Shown here in pieces: positions 1 through 6,624 of a stretch of DNA of 9,870 nucleotides (position 1 is the first letter of the stretch; each line of letters starts with the position of its first letter). Below the pieces are notes generated by a model that was given only the letters and a program-made list of their open reading frames with translations, was not told the origin of the DNA and did no database searches. The translations under genes were made by a program, and so were the position numbers. The DNA is taken from NCBI GenBank assembly GCA_000433735.1, contig HF998339.1, positions 2,737-12,606 of the forward strand. The letters are read 5' to 3'. Origin of the DNA: Clostridium sp. CAG:167 (lineage in GTDB: Bacteria > Bacillota > Clostridia > Lachnospirales > Lachnospiraceae).

Positions 1-930
1 CCCCTTATTTTGCCCTTTGTTCTGGCTATGGTGTTTTCCGGTATTGTGAAACCGGTGGTTTCGTATCTGCATCAAAAATGTGGATGGAATTACAAAGTCA
101 GTGTTACGGCGGTCGTTCTTTTTACGGTACTGGCACTGGCGGCATTTGGCATTTACATTGGCGTGATGGCGGTGCGGCAGGCGTGTGTATGTTTGCAGCA
201 GGTGCCGGTATACTGCCAGAGTGTCTGCGGAATGATGGAACAGGCCTGCGAAAGTGTGGATCGGGTGTTTGATCTGCAGATGGGGCAGAGTATGAGGTTT
301 GTAGAGAGTCAGAGAGACTCTCTTTTTTGTTGGGTGCGGGACAATGGAATACCGGAAATGCTGCGATATGCCTGTGGGACCATGCAGGGCATGTTAAAGT
401 TTGCAGTGGGAGGATTTACATTTGTGCTGGCTTCTTTTTTGATACTGATGGATGAAATGGGAAGCCGGGTTAAGGGGATTTACCGCGTCTTTTTGAAAAG
501 TCTGAGAAAATCGGGACTGGCGTATCTGCGGGCACAGTTAATTATTTTGTTTCTGGTGGCGGTGATACTGACTCTGGGATTTGGTGTGATGGGCAGTGAG
601 TGTGCCCTTTTTCTGGGGATTGTGGTGGCACTATCCGATGTGCTGCCAGCCCTCGGAAGTGGTTTTGTCCTGATTCCCTGGTTTGTGGTAGAATTGCTGC
701 AGAGAGATTATAAATCAGCGGCTGTTTTAGCCACTATGTTTGTGGTTGTGACGTTTCTCAGGGAGATCCTGGAACCGAAATTATTTGGTACAGCGGCAAA
801 TATAAAGCCACTCTATGTTCTCATTGCGGTGTACGCCGGTGTGGAACTGTTTGGAGTGGCTGGTATTCTGCTGGGACCGGTAGGATTGATCATCCTGCGG
901 AGCCTGGCAGAAGATTATGTAGTTGGATAG
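1..930 (+). CDS. ytvI: YtvI-type sporulation membrane protein, AI-2E transporter family (5' end outside window)
   Basis: The frame is open from base 1 to the TAG at 928-930. The first in-window start-like codon is a TTG at 10 inside a hydrophobic stretch, so the true start lies upstream and the first membrane segment is cut. Seen: hydrophobic segments at roughly residues 37-60, 133-151, 177-198, 201-213, 220-233, 240-254 and 268-296, counted from the first window codon, with a variable non-membrane region (about 62-130) between the early and late helices. The C-terminal half carries the family's conserved pattern: SDVLPALGSG, LIPW, REILEPKLFG, then a glycine-rich FGVAGILLGPVG. Known: AI-2E family (PF01594) proteins are polytopic membrane proteins; the YtvI branch is made during sporulation in Bacillus and its substrate is not established. 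Assignment to YtvI rather than another AI-2E paralogue is inference. The 3' end overlaps the convergent acetyltransferase gene by 16 bp. Confidence 0.8.
   Translation, partial: PLILPFVLAMVFSGIVKPVVSYLHQKCGWNYKVSVTAVVLFTVLALAAFGIYIGVMAVRQACVCLQQVPVYCQSVCGMMEQACESVDRVFDLQMGQSMRFVESQRDSLFCWVRDNGIPEMLRYACGTMQGMLKFAVGGFTFVLASFLILMDEMGSRVKGIYRVFLKSLRKSGLAYLRAQLIILFLVAVILTLGFGVMGSECALFLGIVVALSDVLPALGSGFVLIPWFVVELLQRDYKSAAVLATMFVVVTFLREILEPKLFGTAANIKPLYVLIAVYAGVELFGVAGILLGPVGLIILRSLAEDYVVG
303..328 (+). repeat. Terminator-like hairpin inside ytvI coding sequence
   Basis: A perfect 8-bp inverted repeat, AGAGAGTC at 303-310 and GACTCTCT at 316-323, has a 5-nt loop and runs directly into six T residues (323-328). 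It has the form of an intrinsic terminator on the plus strand but sits in the open reading frame, where it encodes residues around ESQRDSLF. Half of the stem pairs are A-T, so stability is moderate. Whether it affects transcription is unknown; it may be coincidental. Confidence 0.35.
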
Positions 931-1364
931 TTTGGATCTTCCAGGGAAATCCAGCGGCTCATGCCGGCACCATGATTGCCAAAGGGTCTTTTGTGAAAAC
1001 CGAGTTTTTCATAAAAAGGCTCTTTGTTCATGGCAGACATTAAATTCACCATGATGGTTTCATCATCCTCAACCTGGGACTCTAACCAGGCAAGGACATT
1101 TTCAATGATCTGTCGTCCCAGGCCATGAGACTGGTAGGACGGTCGGACAATCACATCGCAGATAAAATATACATATCCGCCATCGCCTACTACTCTGGCC
1201 ATCCCTACGGGCCGGCTGCCATCCATGGCGATCAGCGTATAGAGAGAATTAGCCAGGGCAACGCGGGCCCTTTTGGGCCGGATGGTGATGAAATCAACGC
1301 TGGCTCTCAGATCGTTATAATCTTCAATTGAAATTTCGTGGGTAAATGTAATGATGGTGCTCAT
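915..1364 (-). CDS. GNAT family N-acetyltransferase
   Basis: A 149-residue cytoplasmic protein, one GNAT domain long. GNAT enzymes transfer an acyl group from acyl-CoA to an amine; the substrate here cannot be read from sequence. Seen: beta-strand region RPVGMARVVG (51-60), then YVYFICDVIV (64-73) followed by the acetyl-CoA pyrophosphate loop RPSYQSHGLG (74-83, the Q/R-x-x-G-x-G/A motif), and a C-terminal FYEKLGF (117-123) typical of the family's last conserved segment. The ATG at 1362-1364 is the first possible start because an in-frame TAG lies just upstream. Its purine-rich GAGG directly abuts the ATG, a poor ribosome binding site. With only 8 bp to the stop of the upstream DUF4250 gene, translation is probably coupled to that gene. 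The stop (TAA) lies inside the end of the convergent ytvI-like gene. Confidence 0.88.
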   Translation of the reverse strand: MSTIITFTHEISIEDYNDLRASVDFITIRPKRARVALANSLYTLIAMDGSRPVGMARVVGDGGYVYFICDVIVRPSYQSHGLGRQIIENVLAWLESQVEDDETIMVNLMSAMNKEPFYEKLGFHKRPFGNHGAGMSRWISLEDPNYPTT

Positions 1365-1372
1365 CCTCGTTT

Positions 1373-1549
1373 CTAAACAAACTGATTGGTTGTTTCGTCG
1401 TATTGGTAATCTATATCTTCTAAGGTGGTCCGAAGCTCTTGTTCGTCCACATCATAGGTTTTACAAAATTCTTCCAGTGTAGCAAATTGATCTCTCAACT
1501 TGGTGTTTACAAAACTAACTAAAATAATGGGATCGTGGGGTACATCCAT
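1373..1549 (-). CDS. DUF4250 family small protein
   Basis: A 58-residue acidic protein starting MDVPHDPIILVSF. Seen: an N-terminal PxDPIILxSxVNTKLRD-like block (residues 4-20), a middle helix-rich stretch with DVDEQEL, and an IDYQYDETTNQFV ending, all characteristic of the DUF4250 family of short clostridial proteins. Its function is unknown; it has no signal peptide or membrane segment and is predicted cytoplasmic. An in-frame ATG at 1582 would add 11 residues and another at 1555 would add 2. The ATG at 1547-1549 is preferred because GGAGG lies 7 nt before it, whereas the same site is 1 nt from the 1555 ATG, and because homologues begin just before the PHDPIIL block. It is the first gene of a two-gene unit with the acetyltransferase. 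It ends in TAG. Confidence 0.85.
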   Translation of the reverse strand: MDVPHDPIILVSFVNTKLRDQFATLEEFCKTYDVDEQELRTTLEDIDYQYDETTNQFV

Positions 1550-1556
1550 TTTCATT

Positions 1557-1561
1557 CCTCC
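1557..1561 (-). promoter_or_regulatory. Ribosome binding site deciding the DUF4250 start
   Basis: On the minus strand GGAGG stands 7 nt ahead of the ATG at 1549 and only 1 nt ahead of the ATG at 1555. The spacing therefore selects the shorter protein. Confidence 0.7.
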
Positions 1562-1628
1562 AATCTGGGTCTCATCACCCATAAAAAAAGTGTATATATT
1601 CTCCGGGCTCTTGGCCCATATAAAGATT

Positions 1629-1658
1629 ATTTTACATAGAAAGCTTCTTATTTGTCAA
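1629..1658 (-). promoter_or_regulatory. Sigma-A-like promoter for DUF4250-GNAT
   Basis: Reading the minus strand, a perfect TTGACA (plus-strand 1653-1658) is followed after 18 nt by TAAAAT (plus-strand 1629-1634), five of six matches to the -10 consensus. Transcription would start near 1621-1623 and give a leader of roughly 70 nt before the DUF4250 ATG. The -35 lies about 40 bp upstream of the divergent spoVAF start. No convincing sigma-F or sigma-G promoter for spoVAF was found in the same gap. Confidence 0.6.
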
Positions 1659-1682
1659 CCCTATATATAAGAATGCATAAAC

Positions 1683-1688
1683 AGGAGG
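1683..1688 (+). promoter_or_regulatory. Ribosome binding site deciding the spoVAF start
   Basis: AGGAGG lies 5 nt before the ATG at 1694. The in-frame ATG at 1673 and TTG at 1652 lack a comparable site, so the start at 1694 is chosen. Confidence 0.75.
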
Positions 1689-1693
1689 TAAGT

Positions 1694-3124
1694 ATGGCTG
1701 GTAAAACAGAGTTTTCCACGGATTTTGAGAAAAATAAAAAGCGGATCGATGAGCTTTTAAAAGTGGACCAGAGTTTTGATTTATTGTACAGGGTGGTGAT
1801 GATTGGTGGCAAAAAGGCTTGTTTTTATTTTATTGATGGTTTCTGTAAAGATGAGATTATGGAAAAGATATTAGAATTTCTGTACAAGATCACGCCGGAA
1901 GAAATGCCGGAAAATGCCCATGATTTTTTGAAGAAAAAACTGCCGTATGGAGAGATCGATCTGGTGCGGACGGAAAACGATTTCTTGCAGAGGATGCTGT
2001 CGGGTGTGCCGATGCTGATCGTAGAGGGGTACAGTGAATGCCTGGCTATGGACTTTCGTACTTATCCGGGGCGGAGCGTGGACGAACCGGAAAAAGATAA
2101 GGTGATGAGGGGGTCAAGGGATGGTTTTGTAGAGACGGTAGTTTTCAATGCGGCGCTGGTCCGGAGGCGGATCCGGTCTACGGATCTGGTGATGGAAATG
2201 CATACGGTGGGCAGCAGTTCCCGGACGGATGTAGTTGTGTCGTACATGCAGGGGCGGGCAGAGGAAAACCTTTTGAAGGATATAAAGCAGCGGATTGACC
2301 GGATACAGGTGGATTCCCTTTCTATGAACCAGCAGAGTCTGGCAGAATGTCTTTATCCGAAAAAGTGGTACAATCCTTTTCCTAAATTTAAATTCACGGA
2401 GCGGCCGGATGTGACAGCGGCCAGTCTGTTGGAAGGAAATATCGTCATCTTTGTGGATAACTCGCCTTCGGCCATGATCCTGCCTACTTCTGTGTTTGAT
2501 ATTGTGGAAGATGCGGATGATTATTATTTCCCGCCGGTAACAGGTACCTATCTGAGACTGTCCCGAATGCTCATCAATGTGCTGGCGGTGTTTATGACAC
2601 CTATCTTTCTGCTTTTGATCAATCACCCGGATTGGCTGCCGGACTGGCTTTCTTTTATCCAGATCAACGATGCCGTCCATGTACCGATCTATCTACAGAT
2701 GATGATGCTGGAACTGATGATCGATGGATTAAAACTGGCGTCCGTGAATACACCGAGTATGCTGAGCACGCCGTTAAGCGTGGTGGCAGGTATTATTCTG
2801 GGAGATTATACGGTTTCATCCGGCTGGTTTAATTCTGAAATCATGCTGTATATGGCTTTCGTGGCGGTGGCGAATTATACTCAGGTAAGCCTGGAACTGG
2901 GGTATGCGCTGAAATTTATGAGAATAATCCTGCTGACACTGACCGCTGCGTTCGGACTGTGGGGAATGATCGGAGGAACGGTCTTTGTAGGACTTTGTAT
3001 CGTGAGAAATAAAACGATCAGCGGAAAAAGTTATATCTATCCGCTGATCCCATTTAATGCAAAGCAGTTTCTGCGACGGTTCTGCCGTGTCAGTCTGCCC
3101 CGTGTTTCCAATGAAAAGAAATGA
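1694..3124 (+). CDS. spoVAF: Stage V sporulation protein AF (GerA-family)
   Basis: A 476-residue inner spore membrane protein, close to the usual SpoVAF length of about 490. Seen: an N-terminal cytoplasmic GerA domain with SFDLLYRVVM (27-36), YPGRSVDEPEKDKVMRGSRD (124-143) continuing to GFVETVVFNAALVRRRIR (144-161), HTVGSSSRTDV (170-180), then YNPFPKFKFTERPDV (226-240) and LLEGNIVIFVDNSPSAMILP (245-264). Hydrophobic segments follow at about 290-309, 328-348, 360-372, 383-402 and 408-436. The TERPD/LLEG and RGSRDGF blocks match SpoVAF better than GerAA receptor subunits. Known: SpoVAF works with the spoVA machinery and the FigP/YqhR partner to amplify germination through ion release; it is made in the forespore under sigma-G in Bacillus. 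Here it is monocistronic, with no spoVA or ger partner genes adjacent. It ends 4 bp from the convergent nfo stop. No forespore-type promoter is obvious upstream. Confidence 0.92.
   Translation: MAGKTEFSTDFEKNKKRIDELLKVDQSFDLLYRVVMIGGKKACFYFIDGFCKDEIMEKILEFLYKITPEEMPENAHDFLKKKLPYGEIDLVRTENDFLQRMLSGVPMLIVEGYSECLAMDFRTYPGRSVDEPEKDKVMRGSRDGFVETVVFNAALVRRRIRSTDLVMEMHTVGSSSRTDVVVSYMQGRAEENLLKDIKQRIDRIQVDSLSMNQQSLAECLYPKKWYNPFPKFKFTERPDVTAASLLEGNIVIFVDNSPSAMILPTSVFDIVEDADDYYFPPVTGTYLRLSRMLINVLAVFMTPIFLLLINHPDWLPDWLSFIQINDAVHVPIYLQMMMLELMIDGLKLASVNTPSMLSTPLSVVAGIILGDYTVSSGWFNSEIMLYMAFVAVANYTQVSLELGYALKFMRIILLTLTAAFGLWGMIGGTVFVGLCIVRNKTISGKSYIYPLIPFNAKQFLRRFCRVSLPRVSNEKK
3006..3049 (-). terminator. 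Candidate intrinsic terminator of nfo, embedded in spoVAF
   Basis: A perfect 10-bp inverted repeat, GATCAGCGGA (3016-3025) and TCCGCTGATC (3040-3049), encloses a 14-nt loop; six of ten pairs are G-C. On the minus strand it is followed by the T-rich GTTTTATTT, and it begins about 80 nt past the nfo stop. On the plus strand there is no T run, so it would act on the nfo transcript while lying in the spoVAF coding sequence. Termination itself is inferred. Confidence 0.5.
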
Positions 3125-3128
3125 TTGC

Positions 3129-4001
3129 TTAATCTCCCGTGTATAAAGAACGGATCAGGGCAATTTCTTCTTTATAAGGTGGTGCCGGCTTTTTGACACC
3201 CTCCGGATCCTTGTAATAAGGTGTCTCCAAAATCTTAGGGATAGAGGAAAAACGAGGGTCATTGATAACCTGCATCAAGGCATCCTGTCCCAGACAGCCT
3301 TTACCAAAGTGCTCATGGCGGTCTTTGTGGGCACCGCATGGATTTTTGCTGTCGTTAATATGGAATGCGGCGATCTGATCCAGACCCAGGATCCGGTTAA
3401 ACTCATCCATAACTCCTGCGTAGTCGTGGATCAGATCATAACCTGCGTCACTGACATGGCAGGTGTCAAAGCACACCCGCAGCTTGTCCGGGTAGAGACA
3501 TCCGTCGTAGATGGCTTTTAGTTCTTCAAAAGAGCGTCCTAATTCACTGCCCTTCCCTGCCATGGTCTCTAAGGCAATTTTAACCGGAGTATCCGGGGTA
3601 AGAACCTGGTTAAGCCCTTTTATAATCTGGGCAAGACCGGCTTCCTCGCCGGCACCTACATGAGAGCCCGGATGAAGTACCAGTACCTCTGCACCCATGG
3701 CCGCTGTGCGGGTGATCTCTTTGGCAAGAAATTCAGTTGCCAGTTCAAATGTCTCGGGTTTTACCGTATTAGCAAGATTGATAATATAAGGAGCGTGTAC
3801 AATGAAGTTATTCATGTCATGCTCCTTCATTAATTCTCTGGCAGCCGGTATATTCAGCTGGTCGATTTCTTTGCGTCGTGTATTTTGAGGTGCACCTGTG
3901 TATACCATGAAGGTATTGGCACCATAAGAAAGAGCTTCTTTCACAGATCCTTTGAGCATATCTTTTCCACTCATACCTACATGAGAACCGATGATCAACA
4001 T
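3129..4001 (-). CDS. nfo: Endonuclease IV (AP endonuclease)
   Basis: A 290-residue cytoplasmic base-excision-repair enzyme that cleaves the phosphodiester 5' to abasic sites and removes 3' blocking groups. Seen: a TIM-barrel with all nine trinuclear zinc ligands of the family: H69 (IVHAPY), H110 (LHPGSH), E145 (ALETMAG), D179 and H182 (CFDTCH), H214 (FHINDSK), D227 and H229 (DRHEHFGKG), and E259 (ILETPYY). Length matches the usual 280-300 residues and nothing is missing. The ATG at 3999-4001 has AGGAGG 8 nt upstream, and the protein begins with the expected LIIGSHVGMSG strand. It is monocistronic, convergent with spoVAF and divergent from the transporter operon. In B. subtilis nfo is forespore-expressed and protects spore DNA; the neighbouring germination gene is compatible with that, but the promoter visible here looks sigma-A-like. 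Confidence 0.97.
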   Translation of the reverse strand: MLIIGSHVGMSGKDMLKGSVKEALSYGANTFMVYTGAPQNTRRKEIDQLNIPAARELMKEHDMNNFIVHAPYIINLANTVKPETFELATEFLAKEITRTAAMGAEVLVLHPGSHVGAGEEAGLAQIIKGLNQVLTPDTPVKIALETMAGKGSELGRSFEELKAIYDGCLYPDKLRVCFDTCHVSDAGYDLIHDYAGVMDEFNRILGLDQIAAFHINDSKNPCGAHKDRHEHFGKGCLGQDALMQVINDPRFSSIPKILETPYYKDPEGVKKPAPPYKEEIALIRSLYTGD

Positions 4002-4102
4002 ATATAAATCCTCCTAGTGAAATATGTAATGCCCCCTCGCTTCAGCTCGGCGGCAGGTCGTCGGAACCGTCTTAAAATACATTTTGAGATGATTCTTCCT
4101 AT

Positions 4103-4131
4103 ATTGTAAGGTAGAAAAAGGGATTTAGCAA
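4103..4131 (-). promoter_or_regulatory. Sigma-A-like promoter for nfo
   Basis: On the minus strand TTGCTA (plus-strand 4126-4131) is followed after 17 nt by TACAAT (plus-strand 4103-4108). Each hexamer has one or two mismatches to consensus. Transcription would start near 4096, giving a leader of about 95 nt before the nfo ATG. That leader includes a GC-rich stretch (about 4030-4070) in which no convincing stem-loop or known riboswitch was recognised. Confidence 0.5.
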
Positions 4132-4210
4132 TGAAATTTTGACCACTCATCGCATAAAACATACCGTTCACTCCAATTTCGACGATTTTCATTATTTTTT
4201 TATTTTGGTA

Positions 4211-4227
4211 TGATACAATAATATTGT
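4211..4227 (+). promoter_or_regulatory. Extended -10 promoter and possible operator for the ABC operon
   Basis: TGATACAAT at 4211-4219 is an extended -10 element (TG-N-TACAAT) with no good -35 at 17 bp, where the sequence is only AT-rich. An inverted repeat, ACAAT (4215-4219) and ATTGT (4223-4227) with a 3-nt spacer, overlaps the -10 and could be a regulator site or merely AT-rich chance. A second reading is TTGGTA (4205-4210) with TTTAAT (4228-4233) at 17 bp. The leader to the first ATG is about 60 nt. Confidence 0.4.
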
Positions 4228-4285
4228 TTTAATATAAACAAGAAAAAATTAATGAAGAGGAAAGGAAATAATAGGTGGAAGAGTA

Positions 4286-5413
4286 ATGCTATTATATGTG
4301 ATAAAACAATGGAAAGAGAAAAAGATAACGGTTATGTTGTTGATCCTGGGATTCCTGGTAGGTAATCAGGTGTTGTCTGTGGGGACCAGTGTGGCGGTGG
4401 AAAATGTGAAAATGCTGGAGGATCAGACTTCCGGGAATCCGGATCAGCAGCTGGAAATATCTGTAAATCAAGAAGAAGGGGCAGCATTAAAGAAAGAAGA
4501 CTGGCTTGCGTACTGCGACAAACTTACAGAATATGGGGAAGTGCAGTTGTTGTCTCTGGAGCCGGTATCTACATCGGGAAAAGAACAGACTTGTACGATC
4601 GTTCCGGTGAACTTTAAACAGGAAGAGTCCTGGCATGTACCTTTGCTGCAGGGACGCTATTTTCACAAATCGGAAATACAGGATACAAAAGGACAGATCA
4701 TTCTCGGAAAAAATATAGCAGAGAAAAATCAAGTAGAGACAGGCAGCGATTTTCGTATCGGAGATCATACATATGAGGTAATCGGTATTTGTGGGAGAGA
4801 GAACCGGCCGACTCAATGGGATGATGTGGCGTATATGCCGTGGAAGGACTATTGGGATACCGCAGGAAAAAATACAGAAATAAACGAAATGAATCTTATC
4901 CTGAAAAATGGCAAAAGCCGTTTTTTAGAAGACATTGAGAAACAAAAAGAACAGCTTCAAAAACAAGGTATGATCCTGGCTTATCAGGAAATACAGGGTG
5001 TTGAAAAAGATTCCGTGGGTAACAGTATTTTGCTGACGATCATTGCCAGCGGACTGGTATTTTTGATTGCCATTATCAATCTGTCCAATCTTATGATCTA
5101 CTGGATGATGGAGAGAAAAAAGGATCTGGCAGTTTTCAAAGCAATGGGGGCCGGCAATCATTATATCGTAAAAAATATTCTGGCAGAAGTCATGGCTATG
5201 ATTTTTATCAGTGCCGTGATTGCTATTTTGATCCAGTGGGGAATTAACCGGTGGGCAGGCGGCTGGCTGGCAGAAAACGATATTTATACTACGATTGGAA
5301 CCGCAAATGTGATAGCAGGTTTGGCATGTACCGCATTATGTGGTGTGCTGGCGGCGTTAGTTCCGGCTAAATTTGCCATGCGGGTAGAAACTGCAGAATG
5401 TTTAAAAGAATAA
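4286..5413 (+). CDS. MacB/FtsX-type ABC transporter permease, module 1 alpha subunit
   Basis: A 375-residue membrane protein with the type VII ABC layout: one N-terminal transmembrane helix (about 14-37), a large extracytoplasmic domain (about 40-245), then three helices (about 247-273, 300-320, 340-363). Seen: after the second helix comes MERKKDLAVFKAMGAG (275-290), the cytoplasmic coupling-helix segment of FtsX domains (PF02687); the protein ends with the usual A..V...ECLKE tail. In the extracytoplasmic domain PLLQGRYFHKSEI (119-131), IILGKNIA and YEVIGICG followed by QWDDVAYMP resemble the same region of the permease at 7314. The start has AGGTGG 7 nt upstream. Such permeases work as mechanotransducers or exporters of peptides, lipoproteins or drugs, powered by a separate ATPase. 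It is the first gene of the operon, with 15 bp to the next gene. The substrate is not recognised. Confidence 0.87.
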   Translation: MLLYVIKQWKEKKITVMLLILGFLVGNQVLSVGTSVAVENVKMLEDQTSGNPDQQLEISVNQEEGAALKKEDWLAYCDKLTEYGEVQLLSLEPVSTSGKEQTCTIVPVNFKQEESWHVPLLQGRYFHKSEIQDTKGQIILGKNIAEKNQVETGSDFRIGDHTYEVIGICGRENRPTQWDDVAYMPWKDYWDTAGKNTEINEMNLILKNGKSRFLEDIEKQKEQLQKQGMILAYQEIQGVEKDSVGNSILLTIIASGLVFLIAIINLSNLMIYWMMERKKDLAVFKAMGAGNHYIVKNILAEVMAMIFISAVIAILIQWGINRWAGGWLAENDIYTTIGTANVIAGLACTALCGVLAALVPAKFAMRVETAECLKE

Positions 5414-5428
5414 CAGGGGGAGAGAAAA

Positions 5429-6622
5429 ATGGGTTATATTATTTTACGCGCATTAAAAAGACAGAAAAAGAAGAATGTATTGTTGCTGATCCAGTTTTTT
5501 GTGGGATTTCTGGCAATGTTTTTAGCCATTGCCATGGTACAGAATATCTGGCGGTACTGGCAGCAGATACAGCAGCTGGTTCCCGAGCGGGCTATTCAGA
5601 TGGCAAATTATGAGGAAGATGGACAAACCGGGGAAGACAAACAGGTTCAGGCATATGAAAAAGTGGTCCAAAAACTTGAAAAAGAGAAGGAAATAGAGAG
5701 AATCCTGCTCTTTGAAAATATAATTCTGCAACTGGATGAGCAGGAAGAAGTAGAAGGACTGGAAATGCATCTGAATACTTTGCAGACAACACAGTTTCTG
5801 CTTACAAAAGGATCCACCAAAGAACTTTGTGAATACAAAGGAGGATCGGTTATTCCGATCTTGGTGACACAGGCCATGGAAAGCGCACATCCTTACGGAT
5901 CAGAATTTACTGCAAGAGAAGAGACAAGCAAAGACCCGAAGGCGGTAAAACATTACCGTGTTGTGGGGGTCATTTCTGAGAAAATGAAATTTTGGTCAGG
6001 AAACATGATACCGGCCTCGGATGGATTAAAAGATGGCGGTGAAGAGTGGTTTGTCACACCGGAAACAAAAGCATGTAAGTCGCCGGCTGCCTTTGGCAGT
6101 AATTTGATCTTTGTGCCGAAGGCCGGACAGGAACAGCAGGCAGAAACCAAGATGCAGCAAGCCTATGAGGAACAGGGGATAACATCAGAGCCTTTTTCGG
6201 TGAAGAAACAAATAGAGGAATACTATAACGGACAGAAAACCTTTATTTTTGTATTGATATTTTTTGCGGTGATTCTGTTGTTTTTGTCTGTTCTTGGCTG
6301 TATAGGAACAATTTTGGCCAGTATTATGCAGAGAAAAGAGGAGTTTGGAATCTATGTATCTATGGGATTTACCAAGAGAAAACTAGCACGCCTGATCTTA
6401 GGAGAATTAGGATGTCTTTTTGCGGCTGCTTTTATACTGGCAGTGGCAGTGTGTGGACTGGTGCTGACAGGAATGGACTTAAATACCGGCCTCAGGATGA
6501 ATGGACAGATGGTCGGGATGGGGGCATGTATTATGCTTGTCTGTGTAGGGCTGAGTGCTGTTATGCCGGTAAGACGCATCGGAAAGTTGCAGCCAATTGA
6601 ATTAATGGAAGGGAGACGATAG
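5429..6622 (+). CDS. MacB/FtsX-type ABC transporter permease, module 1 beta subunit
   Basis: A 397-residue permease with an N-terminal basic segment ALKRQKKKN then a helix (about 17-38), an extracytoplasmic domain (about 40-268) with a charged helical stretch at 70-93, and three C-terminal helices (about 272-299, 325-347, 362-380). Seen: the FtsX-domain cytoplasmic loop MQRKEEFGIYVSMGFTKRKL (300-319) and a terminal RRIGKLQPIELM. The ending and the N-terminal LLLIQFFVGF pattern match the broken permease at 8482 (LLFLQLFIAL; MGKMQPQKLI), making it the beta-type partner. AGGGGGAG lies just ahead of the ATG, 15 bp after the alpha gene. It is expected to form a heterodimer with the preceding permease and to be driven by the ATPase that starts 2 bp after its TAG stop. 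The substrate is not recognised. Confidence 0.87.
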   Translation: MGYIILRALKRQKKKNVLLLIQFFVGFLAMFLAIAMVQNIWRYWQQIQQLVPERAIQMANYEEDGQTGEDKQVQAYEKVVQKLEKEKEIERILLFENIILQLDEQEEVEGLEMHLNTLQTTQFLLTKGSTKELCEYKGGSVIPILVTQAMESAHPYGSEFTAREETSKDPKAVKHYRVVGVISEKMKFWSGNMIPASDGLKDGGEEWFVTPETKACKSPAAFGSNLIFVPKAGQEQQAETKMQQAYEEQGITSEPFSVKKQIEEYYNGQKTFIFVLIFFAVILLFLSVLGCIGTILASIMQRKEEFGIYVSMGFTKRKLARLILGELGCLFAAAFILAVAVCGLVLTGMDLNTGLRMNGQMVGMGACIMLVCVGLSAVMPVRRIGKLQPIELMEGRR

Positions 6623-6624
6623 TT

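Noticed and set aside
1605..1617. GGGC-5-GCCC hairpin in the DUF4250 leader
   Set aside because: Only 4 bp long and its nearest T run is more than 10 nt away, so it is insufficient for an attenuator.
1640..1693. Sigma-G or sigma-F promoter for spoVAF
   Set aside because: Candidate -35 and -10 boxes did not occur together at acceptable spacing upstream of the start.
2114..2680. 188-codon minus-strand frame inside spoVAF
   Set aside because: It is the antisense shadow of a strongly conserved gene, with histidine- and arginine-rich composition and no start signal.
3142..3176. Perfect 9-bp inverted repeat TATAAAGAA / TTCTTTATA just past the spoVAF stop
   Set aside because: The stem has only one G-C pair, the loop is 17 nt and no T tract follows on the plus strand, so it is a weak terminator candidate for spoVAF.
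3995..4192. 65-codon minus-strand frame upstream of nfo
   Set aside because: It has no ribosome binding site or family resemblance, overlaps the nfo start, and lies across the nfo promoter and leader.
4252..4365. Short frame starting ATGAAGAGG ahead of and overlapping the first permease
   Set aside because: No ribosome binding site precedes it, it has no recognisable composition or motif, and it is out of frame within a clear gene start.
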